DNA from: a virus | DNA: 64,000 nucleotides | IMG/VR virus record: IMGVR_UViG_3300023184_000046 | Coordinates: 56,030-120,029 of that record | Reading direction: 5' to 3' (one strand) | Shown: piece by piece, positions 7,847 through 16,826 of the stretch | Layout of the letters: every line of letters starts with the position of its first letter | How positions within the stretch are numbered: the stretch's first letter is position 1 | Program-made: the position numbers and the translations under genes | Notes under the pieces: model-generated | Told to the model about the DNA's origin: nothing | The model's database searches: none | What the model saw: only the letters and a program-made list of their open reading frames with translations

Positions 7847-9301
7847 ATGAACTTTAAAAACTGGCTATTATTATCTGAAGGTTCAATTAAAATTCCTTAC
7901 AAGGTAATTCAACCTATTGTTAATGATTATTTTGATTTTTACAAAAATGTTAACTTGGGTAAATCAAAATTTAGAGATGAAGAACACATATACACACTTG
8001 ATCTTTCAGATACAAACTACAATTTCCCTAATATAATTCCAAAATTAAAAGTAACTTACAAAGGCATTAAGGGTAAAACTACTATAGGAGGCTTTACACC
8101 ATCTAAAACTAAAATTGAATACCCACCGTTACCTTATAATCCTACAAGAGATCCAATTACTGTAATTGGAGATATTATATTAAAAAAAGATTTACCTTCT
8201 AACGAATCTCCTGTTAAATTAATTGAACATGAAGTCATACATTTTATACAAGACCTTATAAATATTCACATGTCACACAATAAAGGAATTTACAAAAATG
8301 ATGGTCAATTAGGTAGTGGCAAAAGACCTGATTTCGGTGGCAGCGGACCAAGAAAATTAACACAAGATTTAATGAATAAATTAAATGTTGATTTTCTTGG
8401 TGATAATAAAAAACATGGAAGAAGAATAGATCACGAAAAAATAGCAACTGAATATCAAACTAACTTAAGTTCTATTATAATTTTATTATATCAACAATTT
8501 ACAAGTACATTTTTAAATGGAAATTTAAACCCAGATTATTATTCTTATCCTTATGACATTATAAAAAATATCAAAACTAAAGAAGATTTTGAAAAAAACA
8601 AAGATGTAATTATTGAATTTTTAAATAATCAAACCGCAAAAAAGAAATTTATTCAAAAAATTAATATTAATAAATTAACAAAAATTAAAGATTTCAATAA
8701 AGAATTGTATAATTGGTACTTAAGTGAAATTTATAAAAACTTTGTAATAAAAGATATTGAAGAATATAAACTAAATCAAATTGTAGATGAATATTTCTTT
8801 GTTAAAAATAAATCATCTAATGAAGATAAATATTTTGCAAATAACATAACTTTAAGAAATTTTATAAAACTATTTAAAAATACAGATTCTAATAGTTATA
8901 CTATAAATCACAGTAATTCTTTGCAAGAAATACCTTATCACAAAACCATTGAAAATGTTAGTTCAAGTTATTTATTTGATTTTGCAAAAAGAATAATTGA
9001 TAAGTTTTATCAAGTTAAAGCAAAAGACATGGATTTGAAAGATTATAGATATGGACCAGAAGTTTCTAAGAAAACTATCAATCGCAATGACTTAAAAATT
9101 ATTTTTAATTTTATTAAAAAGTTAAAAGAAAAATCCAATACTTATGCACCAGAAGGCTTTGTTGGATTAGAAGAACTTTCAAGAGAACTTGTTGTATTCT
9201 TAGCAGAAGATATCGCATGGTCATATGAACAACATTATAGAAATAAAAAAATAGATAAAATTCCACCTACAACATATGATATAATAGAAGACTTTTTATG
9301 A
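7847..9301 (+). CDS. Tagged HExxH metalloprotease-like protein
   Basis: 484 aa. N-terminus MNFKNWLLLSE is the canonical regional tag with an L-L-S-E end resembling the T4 prohead-protease site ([LI]-x-E). HEVIH at residues 128-132, inside LIEHEVIHFIQDL, is a zincin HExxH helix. The long C-terminal region is helical and unassigned. No ribosome-binding site; a CATAAATA box lies 5 nt upstream. The next gene starts in an ATGA overlap. Inferred: a head-packaged peptidase delivered with the DNA; the substrate is unknown. Confidence 0.7.
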   Translation: MNFKNWLLLSEGSIKIPYKVIQPIVNDYFDFYKNVNLGKSKFRDEEHIYTLDLSDTNYNFPNIIPKLKVTYKGIKGKTTIGGFTPSKTKIEYPPLPYNPTRDPITVIGDIILKKDLPSNESPVKLIEHEVIHFIQDLINIHMSHNKGIYKNDGQLGSGKRPDFGGSGPRKLTQDLMNKLNVDFLGDNKKHGRRIDHEKIATEYQTNLSSIIILLYQQFTSTFLNGNLNPDYYSYPYDIIKNIKTKEDFEKNKDVIIEFLNNQTAKKKFIQKININKLTKIKDFNKELYNWYLSEIYKNFVIKDIEEYKLNQIVDEYFFVKNKSSNEDKYFANNITLRNFIKLFKNTDSNSYTINHSNSLQEIPYHKTIENVSSSYLFDFAKRIIDKFYQVKAKDMDLKDYRYGPEVSKKTINRNDLKIIFNFIKKLKEKSNTYAPEGFVGLEELSRELVVFLAEDIAWSYEQHYRNKKIDKIPPTTYDIIEDFL

Positions 9302-10812
9302 ACTTTAAACAATGGTTATTACTAACTGAATCTGTATCAATTTCTCAATCTTTAAAGAAATTTAAAAATAATAAAGATTTCGAAAAAACATATAATATTG
9401 CTTTTAAAAAAATCAGCAGTTTACCTCCTAATGTGCCAGATAAATTAAAAAGAATTTATGTAAATTATTTTGCGTGGAATACTTTCAATGCAAAAGAATT
9501 AACTGGCATGCCAAGTGTAAAGATTATGATTGATGATAAGATAAATAGTAATATAGATGATGTTAAAGATTATTTAGTTGCAAATAAAGACAACAATGTT
9601 TTGACATCTAAATTAAATAACCCTGAGTTTTCATTAGAAGAATTAAAAAAATTAAGTGAAGTTTGGCATGAAGAATTAAAATCTAAAAAATTAACGCCAG
9701 CTAAAGAAGGAGAAACACTTATTGATTTATCTAATTTGGGATCTCAATGGCAAGGATGGAGATGGGTTTCTTTAAACGAAAAATATTGCAACCAAGAAGC
9801 AAATGCTATGGGTCACTGTGGAAATGCTGCATACAAAACAGGAGATAATATACTTTCTCTGAGAGATTCACAAAATGTACCACACCTTACATTTATTGAA
9901 AACAGAGGTGTTTTAGGAGAAATGAAGGGAAGAAATAATTCTAAACCTTCACCTAAATATCATTTGCCAGTTATAGAATTGCTTAAAAGCAATAAAATAC
10001 TATCAGTAAGAGGTGGTGGACATGCCCCAGAGAGTAATTTTTCATTAGATGATTTAATTAACAAAGAAGCTTTATTAAAAATAAAACCAAAGTTAGATTT
10101 TAACATTTATAAAAAAGAATTTATCAATTCCTTGCTGAAGCTTCCTGATAATGAAAAAATTAATGAAATAGAAAACATCTTAGATGAAAGATTTACTTTA
10201 GATGAGCATGAAGATTTTGTTTATAGCAAATTTAAAAGCACTGAAGAATTTTTATCTTGGATGAATAAATTTACTAGTTCGAATATAAAAAGAAACCTTA
10301 ACTTTGGATTTTTAGATGAAATGATGGATCATATAGATATAGATATATCAGGCGAAGAAATAAAAGAAGCAATTGAATATATTGATGAATTTAATTTTGA
10401 AAAAATTAAAAAACTAGCAAAAAATGAAAATGTTTCTTTAGAAGAACCAAAAGATATTCTAGAATTAACAGATTCATCTTTTAAAGATGATATCATGCAG
10501 CACATTACTGATGCTTTAAGAAACACATATGAACAAAGTATGTTAGATGAAATTTGGGATGATTTTAAATCTTCTTTTGAAAGCAATGAAGACAAAAATT
10601 ATTTGCTGAATAGAATCTATCATTCAAATGACATAAGAATTGTTTTAAACAAAAAATTACTAAATGATATTTTAACTAAATTTTCAAGTGAATCAAATAC
10701 TGAAAATTTTCAAAATTTGTTAGAAGAAATAAAATACACTTATTATCCAGCAGATGTTTACCCTAGTTTAAACAAAGAATCTTTTAATGAATATCTAAAA
10801 AGTTTAATTTAA
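9298..10812 (+). CDS. Tagged PcfJ-like protein
   Basis: 504 aa. Tag MNFKQWLLLTE, nearly identical to the preceding gene's. The central region (about residues 145-240) contains EANAMGHCGNAAY, then LSLRDSQNVPHLTF and GEMKGRNNSKP; this GHC...SLR...T...G..N order resembles the PcfJ-like family of plasmids and phages, whose biochemical role is unclear. The C-terminal half is helical and acidic. Starts within ATGA of the upstream protease gene, so the pair is translationally coupled. Confidence 0.65.
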   Translation: MNFKQWLLLTESVSISQSLKKFKNNKDFEKTYNIAFKKISSLPPNVPDKLKRIYVNYFAWNTFNAKELTGMPSVKIMIDDKINSNIDDVKDYLVANKDNNVLTSKLNNPEFSLEELKKLSEVWHEELKSKKLTPAKEGETLIDLSNLGSQWQGWRWVSLNEKYCNQEANAMGHCGNAAYKTGDNILSLRDSQNVPHLTFIENRGVLGEMKGRNNSKPSPKYHLPVIELLKSNKILSVRGGGHAPESNFSLDDLINKEALLKIKPKLDFNIYKKEFINSLLKLPDNEKINEIENILDERFTLDEHEDFVYSKFKSTEEFLSWMNKFTSSNIKRNLNFGFLDEMMDHIDIDISGEEIKEAIEYIDEFNFEKIKKLAKNENVSLEEPKDILELTDSSFKDDIMQHITDALRNTYEQSMLDEIWDDFKSSFESNEDKNYLLNRIYHSNDIRIVLNKKLLNDILTKFSSESNTENFQNLLEEIKYTYYPADVYPSLNKESFNEYLKSLI

Positions 10813-10835
10813 ATTAATAAACTATAAACTTTAAG

Positions 10836-10843
10836 TATAAATA
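10836..10843 (+). promoter_or_regulatory. T4-late-like promoter box
   Basis: TATAAATA, exact T4 late consensus, 24 nt before the ATG at 10868. Here the predicted transcript has a normal leader carrying AAAGGA. Confidence 0.6.
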
Positions 10844-10867
10844 TATTACTACCCAAAGGAAGCAATT

Positions 10868-11887
10868 ATGAACATAGCAATACTCGGAGCAATAGACGAA
10901 CCAACTTGGCTTGAAGACATTCAAACTAAATTGATGGCAACTAATAAATTTCAATTAGTTGATATTGTTGATGTTATAGAGTCTACACCAACTCTTTCAA
11001 CTTTGTTGAATTATGACTCGTTATTGGTCTTTAATGATATAGATTACTATGACAATCTAGAATTGGGAAATATAATTGCTGATTACATTGATACTGGAAG
11101 AGGAGTAGTCACTTCGGTTTTTGAAACAGCAGGGGAAATGGGCTATTTGCAAGGAAGATGGAGTAGCGAAGGATACTATGTGATCGACCCATCTGGACAG
11201 GAAGATGGTATTCAATTATATCTTGGAACTGTATTTATTCCATCTCATCCCATCATGGTTGGAGTTACTACATTTGATGGCGGTTCTAGTAGTTATTATG
11301 GATCAGGAAGTCTTTCTCTTTACACTACGCTAATCGCTAATTGGACTAATGGATCACCTCTCATTGCAGAAAAATCAAATAAGGATAATGGCGATCCAAT
11401 AGCTGGCAAATGTGTTGCTTTAAATTTTTACCCGCCTTCTTCAGATGTTAGAGTTGATTTTTGGAATCCTGCTACTGATGGTGCAACAATAATGGCTAAT
11501 GCTTTGGAATACGCAGCAGGAGGAGTAGTAGTAAATTACACAGTTAAATTGACTCCAGATGAAGTTAATATTGGAACCGAAGGGTACTTAGATACTTCTG
11601 TTGTTAATGGTGTATCCAAACAAAGAACTATTGGGCCTGTTGAAACTGTATTTTCTAATGGTGATCGAAAAGTTGTAGGAAACTTAAAAGATGGAGATAA
11701 TTTTGATAATCAAGTACAAAATTTAGCTGACATTATTGGATTGATTGAATTAACTACAACGACAACGACTCCAGAACCTACAACAACTACTACAACTACA
11801 ACACCTGCACCAACTACTTCAACTACCACAACTACCACAACTACTCCTGCACCAACGACTACAACGACAACAACTGTTGCACCATAA
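10868..11887 (+). CDS. Glutamine-amidotransferase-fold-like protein with Thr-rich tail
   Basis: 339 aa. The N-terminal region (MNIAILGAIDEPTW, then LLVFNDIDYYDNLELGN and GRGVVTSVFETAGEMG) looks like a flavodoxin/class I amidotransferase-like Rossmann fold, but no catalytic Cys-His-Glu triad is evident, so it is probably non-enzymatic. Ends with about 45 residues of TTTTTTPEP/TPAP/VAP repeats, the same low-complexity stalk as the protein at 2658. Strong AAAGGA site and an exact TATAAATA box suggest late expression. A structural or surface-display role is inferred. Confidence 0.7.
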   Translation: MNIAILGAIDEPTWLEDIQTKLMATNKFQLVDIVDVIESTPTLSTLLNYDSLLVFNDIDYYDNLELGNIIADYIDTGRGVVTSVFETAGEMGYLQGRWSSEGYYVIDPSGQEDGIQLYLGTVFIPSHPIMVGVTTFDGGSSSYYGSGSLSLYTTLIANWTNGSPLIAEKSNKDNGDPIAGKCVALNFYPPSSDVRVDFWNPATDGATIMANALEYAAGGVVVNYTVKLTPDEVNIGTEGYLDTSVVNGVSKQRTIGPVETVFSNGDRKVVGNLKDGDNFDNQVQNLADIIGLIELTTTTTTPEPTTTTTTTTPAPTTSTTTTTTTTPAPTTTTTTTVAP

Positions 11888-11890
11888 ATA
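11883..11890 (+). promoter_or_regulatory. T4-late-like promoter box, leaderless spacing
   Basis: CATAAATA overlaps the stop codon of the preceding gene and ends 4 nt before the ATG at 11895. Confidence 0.5.
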
Positions 11891-11894
11891 AATT

Positions 11895-12416
11895 ATGAAA
11901 TTTAAACTTTGGCTGGAAAATGAATCTAATGATCTTTTAAATTGGTTGAAAAGTAAACCGCAATCAACCTTAACAAAATCTTGGGAAGATGAATCTTCTA
12001 CAGATTATTTGATTACAACTAAATTAAAAGATGATTCATTTATTCATTTTACTTTAAAAGATAGAGCATTGAAAATACTAGAAACTAAAAAAATATTGGC
12101 TAAACCACCACACGAAAGATATTTGTATTTCGGTGCTTATGCTATATCAGTAAACTTTGGATATCTTGTAGAAGATGTACAAATTAATCATGTTAAAGAA
12201 AATGAAACAAAAGAAAACCCAGCAGTTGCTATTAAGTTTAAAACTAATACTTTCCCACATAGAAAAATTGGACACCCAGAAGAGATAAATTGGGATCGAG
12301 ATGTTAGTATTATTGGTGCTGAAATTATTAAAGTTTCAGATGCATTAAATATGCTTAAAAATAATAAACCAAATCTTAAAGAAAACGATGGCTACTCAAT
12401 AGAGTATACAAAGTAA
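11895..12416 (+). CDS. Tagged protein, possibly ADP-ribosyltransferase-like
   Basis: 173 aa. Tag MKFKLWLENE, identical to the next gene's. Following sequence has IHFTLKDRALKILETKKI, then AYAISVNFGY, and AVAIKFKTNTFPHRKIGHPE with EINWDRDV near the end. This H-F-T / Ile-Leu / hydrophobic-strand order is reminiscent of DarT-type or other ADP-ribosyltransferase-fold proteins; the resemblance is weak and no catalytic Glu can be fixed. No Shine-Dalgarno. Confidence 0.6.
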   Translation: MKFKLWLENESNDLLNWLKSKPQSTLTKSWEDESSTDYLITTKLKDDSFIHFTLKDRALKILETKKILAKPPHERYLYFGAYAISVNFGYLVEDVQINHVKENETKENPAVAIKFKTNTFPHRKIGHPEEINWDRDVSIIGAEIIKVSDALNMLKNNKPNLKENDGYSIEYTK

Positions 12417-12419
12417 ACT

Positions 12420-13019
12420 ATGAAATTTAAACTTTGGTTGGAAAATGAAGATTACAGAGGTACACATCAACCTCCAACCAAAGAAGATGCTCCACTTCAT
12501 GATTTAACTAATACTTATCCAGATGATATTTATGGTCCAAATGGTGCAAGATATTATGGGCATGGTGACCCTAATATAGATAACTATACCATTAGTATTA
12601 TTCAATCTGCTAGAAATAAACCAAATATGCAAGTTAAAATTTATAGAGCTATGCCAAAAGTACTTTCTAGTCAAGAAAAAATAAATGATCTGGAAAAACA
12701 AAAAAAGTACATACAAAAAACAGGAAAAATACCTCCTGCTGCTATGGATTATCTTGGCTCTGCTAGTTCTTATTTTAATCCTTCTAAATATTATGAAATT
12801 CTTAACAAGGAATTAGAAAAAATAAACTCTAAACCTCTTGTTGAAAAAGAAAAAATTAAAATAAACTCTGGTGATTGGGTTTCAATAAATAGACAATATG
12901 CAGTCGAACATGGACAAAGCAGCTTAAGAAATAATTACAGGATTTTAACTAAAACTGTTCCAGCTAGAACACTTTTTACTAATGGCGATTCAATCCACGA
13001 ATGGGGTTATAATCCTTAA
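12420..13019 (+). CDS. Tagged ADP-ribosyltransferase-like effector
   Basis: 199 aa. Tag MKFKLWLENE, 3 nt after the preceding stop. VKIYRAMP (Arg76) fits the first ART strand, INSGDWVSINRQYAVEHG (149-165) the middle Ser/aromatic motif, and GDSIHEWGY (189-197, Glu194) the catalytic-Glu end; this three-part pattern is shared by many phage proteins. T4 Alt is an ADP-ribosyltransferase packaged in the head and injected to modify host RNA polymerase, so tag plus ART-like domain is a telling combination. Activity and target are inferred. Confidence 0.68.
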   Translation: MKFKLWLENEDYRGTHQPPTKEDAPLHDLTNTYPDDIYGPNGARYYGHGDPNIDNYTISIIQSARNKPNMQVKIYRAMPKVLSSQEKINDLEKQKKYIQKTGKIPPAAMDYLGSASSYFNPSKYYEILNKELEKINSKPLVEKEKIKINSGDWVSINRQYAVEHGQSSLRNNYRILTKTVPARTLFTNGDSIHEWGYNP

Positions 13020-13051
13020 TTTATAAAAAATTAAATTTTTTGAATTACTAT

Positions 13052-13059
13052 TATAAATA
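13052..13059 (+). promoter_or_regulatory. T4-late-like promoter box, leaderless spacing
   Basis: TATAAATA, 4 nt before the ATG at 13064; no Shine-Dalgarno sequence between them. Confidence 0.55.
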
Positions 13060-13063
13060 AACT

Positions 13064-13852
13064 ATGGAACTTGAAACTGTTATTTTTACATGTACAACAT
13101 TTTTTGATTTTGAAAATAAAGATAATCAAAACAAATGGAATTGTTTTTGCAATGCTATTGACAGTATTTTAGAAAAACATACACAAGATGATTTAAATAA
13201 AATAAAAAAATGGATAATTGTCAATGAATATTCAGAATCCCCAAAAAGAGATTGGGTAGCTGCTGTTCATGAAAAATATCCATTTATTGAAGTAATTCAA
13301 AAGACTAAAGAAAATATAGGACAAGCCCGTTCACTTAATATTATTCTTGAAAAAATTAAAAAATATACATATTGGATTCATTGGGAAGAATCATGGTATT
13401 GCAAATTACCATGTTTAAATCGCATGTTTGATGTTATGCATAATACTAACATTACGCAATTGCAATGTACGCAGGAGAATGGAATGCCAAGTTGGATTAG
13501 ATCAAATCCTAATCTTCATCCTCTAAGTAAAACTATAAATGGAACTGAATTTTACGAACTTAATCCTAATTCTGCTGAAACATATGAGAATCTTAATAAA
13601 AAAATCTCTGAATTTTACAAAAATTTTAGTTCTTTTATTAATAATTGGCCTCTATATTCATTACGACCTTCTACAAATCGTGTAAGTGGCTATAAATTTG
13701 GAGATTTTTCCACACAACCAGAATATTGGCCGTTTAGGTTTGAATGGGATTTTGGTAGACGATGGCTGTTGGCAGGAAATACAAAAGCAGTACTTCCAGA
13801 TGGACCAATTATGAGAAATGAAGAAAGCCATGTAAGTACATGGTCTGTATAA
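13064..13852 (+). CDS. Family-2-like glycosyltransferase
   Basis: 262 aa. The N-terminal strand VIFTCTTFFDF, then IKKWIIVNEYSES, QKTKENIGQARSLNIIL (about residues 83-100) and YTYWIHWEESW (about 105-115) follow the GT-A order: donor-binding strand, an N-x-G-x-A-R-S-x-N helix and an acidic DXD-equivalent (WEES). Lacks the FKxWL tag although the upstream box and AAACTATG context match those of tagged genes. Probably glycosylates a surface or virion component together with the nearby sulfotransferases; that link is inference. Confidence 0.7.
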   Translation: MELETVIFTCTTFFDFENKDNQNKWNCFCNAIDSILEKHTQDDLNKIKKWIIVNEYSESPKRDWVAAVHEKYPFIEVIQKTKENIGQARSLNIILEKIKKYTYWIHWEESWYCKLPCLNRMFDVMHNTNITQLQCTQENGMPSWIRSNPNLHPLSKTINGTEFYELNPNSAETYENLNKKISEFYKNFSSFINNWPLYSLRPSTNRVSGYKFGDFSTQPEYWPFRFEWDFGRRWLLAGNTKAVLPDGPIMRNEESHVSTWSV

Positions 13853-13889
13853 TTGTATAGTATTAAAAACTCAAATAATTTTTTAATTG

Positions 13890-13897
13890 CATAAATA
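13890..13897 (+). promoter_or_regulatory. T4-late-like promoter box, leaderless spacing
   Basis: CATAAATA, 4 nt before the ATG at 13902, in the context GCATAAATAAACTATG shared with 17908. Confidence 0.55.
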
Positions 13898-13901
13898 AAC
13901 T

Positions 13902-14735
13902 ATGAACTTCAAACATTGGCTTAATGAAGAAAATACAGATAGTCAATCCAAACTCATGGATAGACTAAAGCACATAAACGATACATCCAATTATAGTGAT
14001 GGATTTGGAAATGATGGAGGAAACCACTTTCTTCTAACTCTATATTCAGCAGCCATGGGATATCCAAAAGGCACTAAAATCGTATCCATTCTCAATAGTA
14101 ATTTAAATTATTGGAAAGATCCTGATGTAAAAAATCTCATGGATAGTCTCGTCAGTGATGGCAAACTAAAAATTATTAATAAAAACGAAAACTTATTTGT
14201 TGGTGAACCAAATGCCGTAAATGCAATAGTTAAAGAATGGGAATATATTAGTAAATTTAAATGGGATAGCGAAAATCCAAGAATGAGTGAAAACCTTAAA
14301 AATGCACATAGAAGAATCGGGGTTTTACTTGGATACAAACCAGATGTAACTGAGGATTTTCTTGTGCATGCTGATAACTTGCACCACAATGTCCCAGAAA
14401 CAATTCTCATCGGCTCTGCTAGGATATACCTCATCGGAAATACTTTGATGATTAATGGGGAAAAGCAAAAATTTAATATAAAAATAACACCAGATCAAGT
14501 TGATATGCTAAAAAATATGGGAACCCTTAGCACTTTACAAAAAGAAAATATTATCGGAATAATGCCTCCTAATAAATCTGATTTTAGTAGTTCTCCAAGA
14601 CCTGCTGGACAGGAATTCATTAACCTTGGGGTTGCAAGAGTACAATTATCCAAGGATTCCATACATTTAAACAAAACAGTGATACCATTAACTAAACAGC
14701 AAGTCCAAGATATAAAAGATATGCTTGAAATATAA
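13902..14735 (+). CDS. Tagged hypothetical protein, 277 aa
   Basis: Tag MNFKHWLNEE, ending in L-N-E. The rest has two apparent parts: a helical domain (residues 20-160, GNHFLLTLYSAAMGYPKG) and a C-terminal part with two related segments (IYLIGNTLMINGEKQ and VQLSKDSIHLNKTVI), each followed by an LTKQQVQDIKDM-like helix, suggesting an internal duplication. No family recognised. Leaderless-type start. Confidence 0.65.
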   Translation: MNFKHWLNEENTDSQSKLMDRLKHINDTSNYSDGFGNDGGNHFLLTLYSAAMGYPKGTKIVSILNSNLNYWKDPDVKNLMDSLVSDGKLKIINKNENLFVGEPNAVNAIVKEWEYISKFKWDSENPRMSENLKNAHRRIGVLLGYKPDVTEDFLVHADNLHHNVPETILIGSARIYLIGNTLMINGEKQKFNIKITPDQVDMLKNMGTLSTLQKENIIGIMPPNKSDFSSSPRPAGQEFINLGVARVQLSKDSIHLNKTVIPLTKQQVQDIKDMLEI

Positions 14736-14747
14736 AAATATAACTAA

Positions 14748-15923
14748 TTAAACAACGGTTATTGCCATAGTAACCTCATAACCTGCATCTACACTTATAA
14801 ATCCTTTTTTTGTTCCAAATGCTCTTATTGGATTTAGGTTTCCCTTTTTTTGGAAATCATTACCGAATTTATTATTTCCAAATTGTCCAAAGGTATTAGT
14901 ACCCCAACAAAACAATTGACCAGCTTTTATCGCTGCTGTGTGACTCCATCCACAAGAGACTTGTTTCCAATTTGTTCCATATGTTGTTGTTTGTACTGGT
15001 GATGATTTTGGTTGAAGTCCAGGTTTGCCAGTACCAAGCTGACCATGATCATTATTACCCCAACACCATAATGTTCCGTCTGTCTTTATTGCTGCTGTGT
15101 GCCTATTACCACAAGAAACTTGTTTCCAATTTGTTCCAAATGCAATTGTTTGAACTGGCGAGCTTCTATTTGTTCTTGTGTTATCGCCCAATTGCCCATA
15201 AGGATTTTCTCCCCAACACCATAATGTTCCGTCTGTTTTTATCGCAGCTGTGTGAAGACCACCACAAGATACTTGATTCCAATTTGTTCCAAGTGCTGTT
15301 GTTTGAACTGGTGAGTTTTTGTAACCATTTGTATTGTCGCCAAGTTGACCATCGAAGTTTATTCCCCAACACCATAATGTTCCGTCTGTCTTTATTGCTG
15401 CTGTGTGTGCCCCACCACTAGCAGAAACTTGCTTCCAATTTGTTCCAAAGGTAACTGTTTGAACTGGTGAACTTCTAGAAGAGGTTAAGGTGTTGACAAC
15501 GCCTAATTGACCATAGCCGTTATCACCCCACAACCATAATGTTCCGTCTGTCTTTATTGCTGCTGTATGTGCACCTCCACAAGAAACCTGTTTCCAGTTA
15601 TTACCTCTAGTAATTGTTTGTACTGGTGATGATTTACCAACTACTGTATTATCACCAAGCTTTCCAGTCGTTGTTCTTTTTATTAGTGGTTCATAACCCC
15701 ACAACCATAATGTTCCGTCACTTTTTATACCTGCTGTATGTCCAAATCCACAAGAAACCTGTTTCCAGTTATTACCTCTAGCAATTGTTTGTACTGGTGA
15801 GCTTCTATGTACTATTGTGTTATCTCCAAGTTTTCCATTGTGGTTTGCTTGATCTCCTTTTGGTGGGAAACCACCATCATTTAAACCAGAACCAAATAAA
15901 AAACCGCTAGTATTTAATGTCAT
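14748..15923 (-). CDS. RCC1-repeat beta-propeller protein
   Basis: 391 aa made almost entirely of about seven 50-residue repeats with the RCC1 signature: HTAAIKTDGTLWCWG, GQLGDNT, SSPVQT, WKQVSCG. This predicts a seven-bladed propeller. There is no extra catalytic domain, signal peptide or tag. The repeats are also highly similar as DNA, implying recent amplification. Convergent with the gene at 13902 (13 nt gap). RCC1 folds bind proteins or nucleic acids; in a phage the role could be receptor binding or virion decoration. Confidence 0.85.
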   Translation of the reverse strand: MTLNTSGFLFGSGLNDGGFPPKGDQANHNGKLGDNTIVHRSSPVQTIARGNNWKQVSCGFGHTAGIKSDGTLWLWGYEPLIKRTTTGKLGDNTVVGKSSPVQTITRGNNWKQVSCGGAHTAAIKTDGTLWLWGDNGYGQLGVVNTLTSSRSSPVQTVTFGTNWKQVSASGGAHTAAIKTDGTLWCWGINFDGQLGDNTNGYKNSPVQTTALGTNWNQVSCGGLHTAAIKTDGTLWCWGENPYGQLGDNTRTNRSSPVQTIAFGTNWKQVSCGNRHTAAIKTDGTLWCWGNNDHGQLGTGKPGLQPKSSPVQTTTYGTNWKQVSCGWSHTAAIKAGQLFCWGTNTFGQFGNNKFGNDFQKKGNLNPIRAFGTKKGFISVDAGYEVTMAITVV

Positions 15924-15980
15924 AGTTTACTCTTTTCTTTGTTGATATTTTTTAAAAACAACATAATATATATTAATTAT

Positions 15981-16340
15981 TTAATAATTCACAAATACAT
16001 TTTTACCATTTGTTTTTAATGTATCGTAATGCTCGCCATCTATATCCGTTCCTTTTTCATCATACCAATATGGATTTACTCTTGGATTGTAAAATATACA
16101 CTTGCCACTAATATCTGTTGCAGACTCTATCTTTACCCACTCACATTTAATCCAAGAACATACAGTTTTACTACCACCCTTGTAAATCTTATTAGCTGTT
16201 TTTTTACTATTGCACAAAACACAATTATATAAAGTTAACTTTACGGCCATAGGATCAAAATAACTTTTAATACCATCGTCATCTGTTATTTGCCACTTCT
16301 TAAAATTCTTGCCTTTAGCTAAATGAAATCTAATCTTCAT
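15981..16340 (-). CDS. Hypothetical Cys-containing protein, 119 aa
   Basis: Begins MKIRFHLAKGKNFKKWQI and contains NCVLCNSKKTANKIYKGG then KTVCSWIKCEW, four Cys that could bind metal. Resembles small conserved phage proteins of unknown role. Its start overlaps the upstream stop by 11 nt, so the pair is coupled. Confidence 0.6.
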   Translation of the reverse strand: MKIRFHLAKGKNFKKWQITDDDGIKSYFDPMAVKLTLYNCVLCNSKKTANKIYKGGSKTVCSWIKCEWVKIESATDISGKCIFYNPRVNPYWYDEKGTDIDGEHYDTLKTNGKNVFVNY

Positions 16341-16707
16341 TATTTTTACCTTTGTTTTTTATTAATAACTCGCCTACAACTTCTATTTTACCTACTAACT
16401 TTTGAAAATCAGATTGATCCATCTCAGAAATATTATTCATGTATGAATGAAGCTCAGAACATAACTCCTTGTATTCCTCTTGAAATTTCTTGCGATTAAA
16501 CTTACCTTCTGATGCTTTTTTGTAATATGCTAACTTAACATGAAAATGATCATAAGTCAATAATGCAAGTCCACCTTTTTCTTTTGCATTAGAAGCAATT
16601 TTGCCTGCTCCCTCTTCCCTCTTCTTTGCAAATTCTTCTATTGATAATTCTTCTTGCTCTGTAAGCAAACCAGATAATCTTAACAGTTGTTCGTTTAACT
16701 TATTCAT
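16330..16707 (-). CDS. Hypothetical protein, 125 aa
   Basis: GAGGA ribosome-binding site. Begins MNKLNEQLLRLSGLLTEQEE; the L-L-T-E here would also fit a prohead-protease-type site. Helical, with KEKGGLALLTYDHFHVKLAYY in the middle. Unknown family; co-transcribed with the gene at 15981. Confidence 0.6.
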   Translation of the reverse strand: MNKLNEQLLRLSGLLTEQEELSIEEFAKKREEGAGKIASNAKEKGGLALLTYDHFHVKLAYYKKASEGKFNRKKFQEEYKELCSELHSYMNNISEMDQSDFQKLVGKIEVVGELLIKNKGKNNED

Positions 16708-16767
16708 TTGTCCTCTTTTCTTAAAATTTCATCACAATACTATTTATTGCTTTTTCTAAAAAAAAAA

Positions 16768-16799
16768 CGGAACTAATTTGCCTCGCTATTGCATAAATA
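16768..16799 (+). promoter_or_regulatory. 32-nt conserved late-promoter element, copy 1
   Basis: Starts CGGAACTAATTTGCC, continues TCGCTATTG and ends in the CATAAATA box. Copies of exactly the same length lie at 17286, 17872 and 18453. The ATG follows 27 nt later with an AAGGA site. Confidence 0.6.
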
Positions 16800-16826
16800 A
16801 CTTATTGATTTTAAACAAGGAACATT

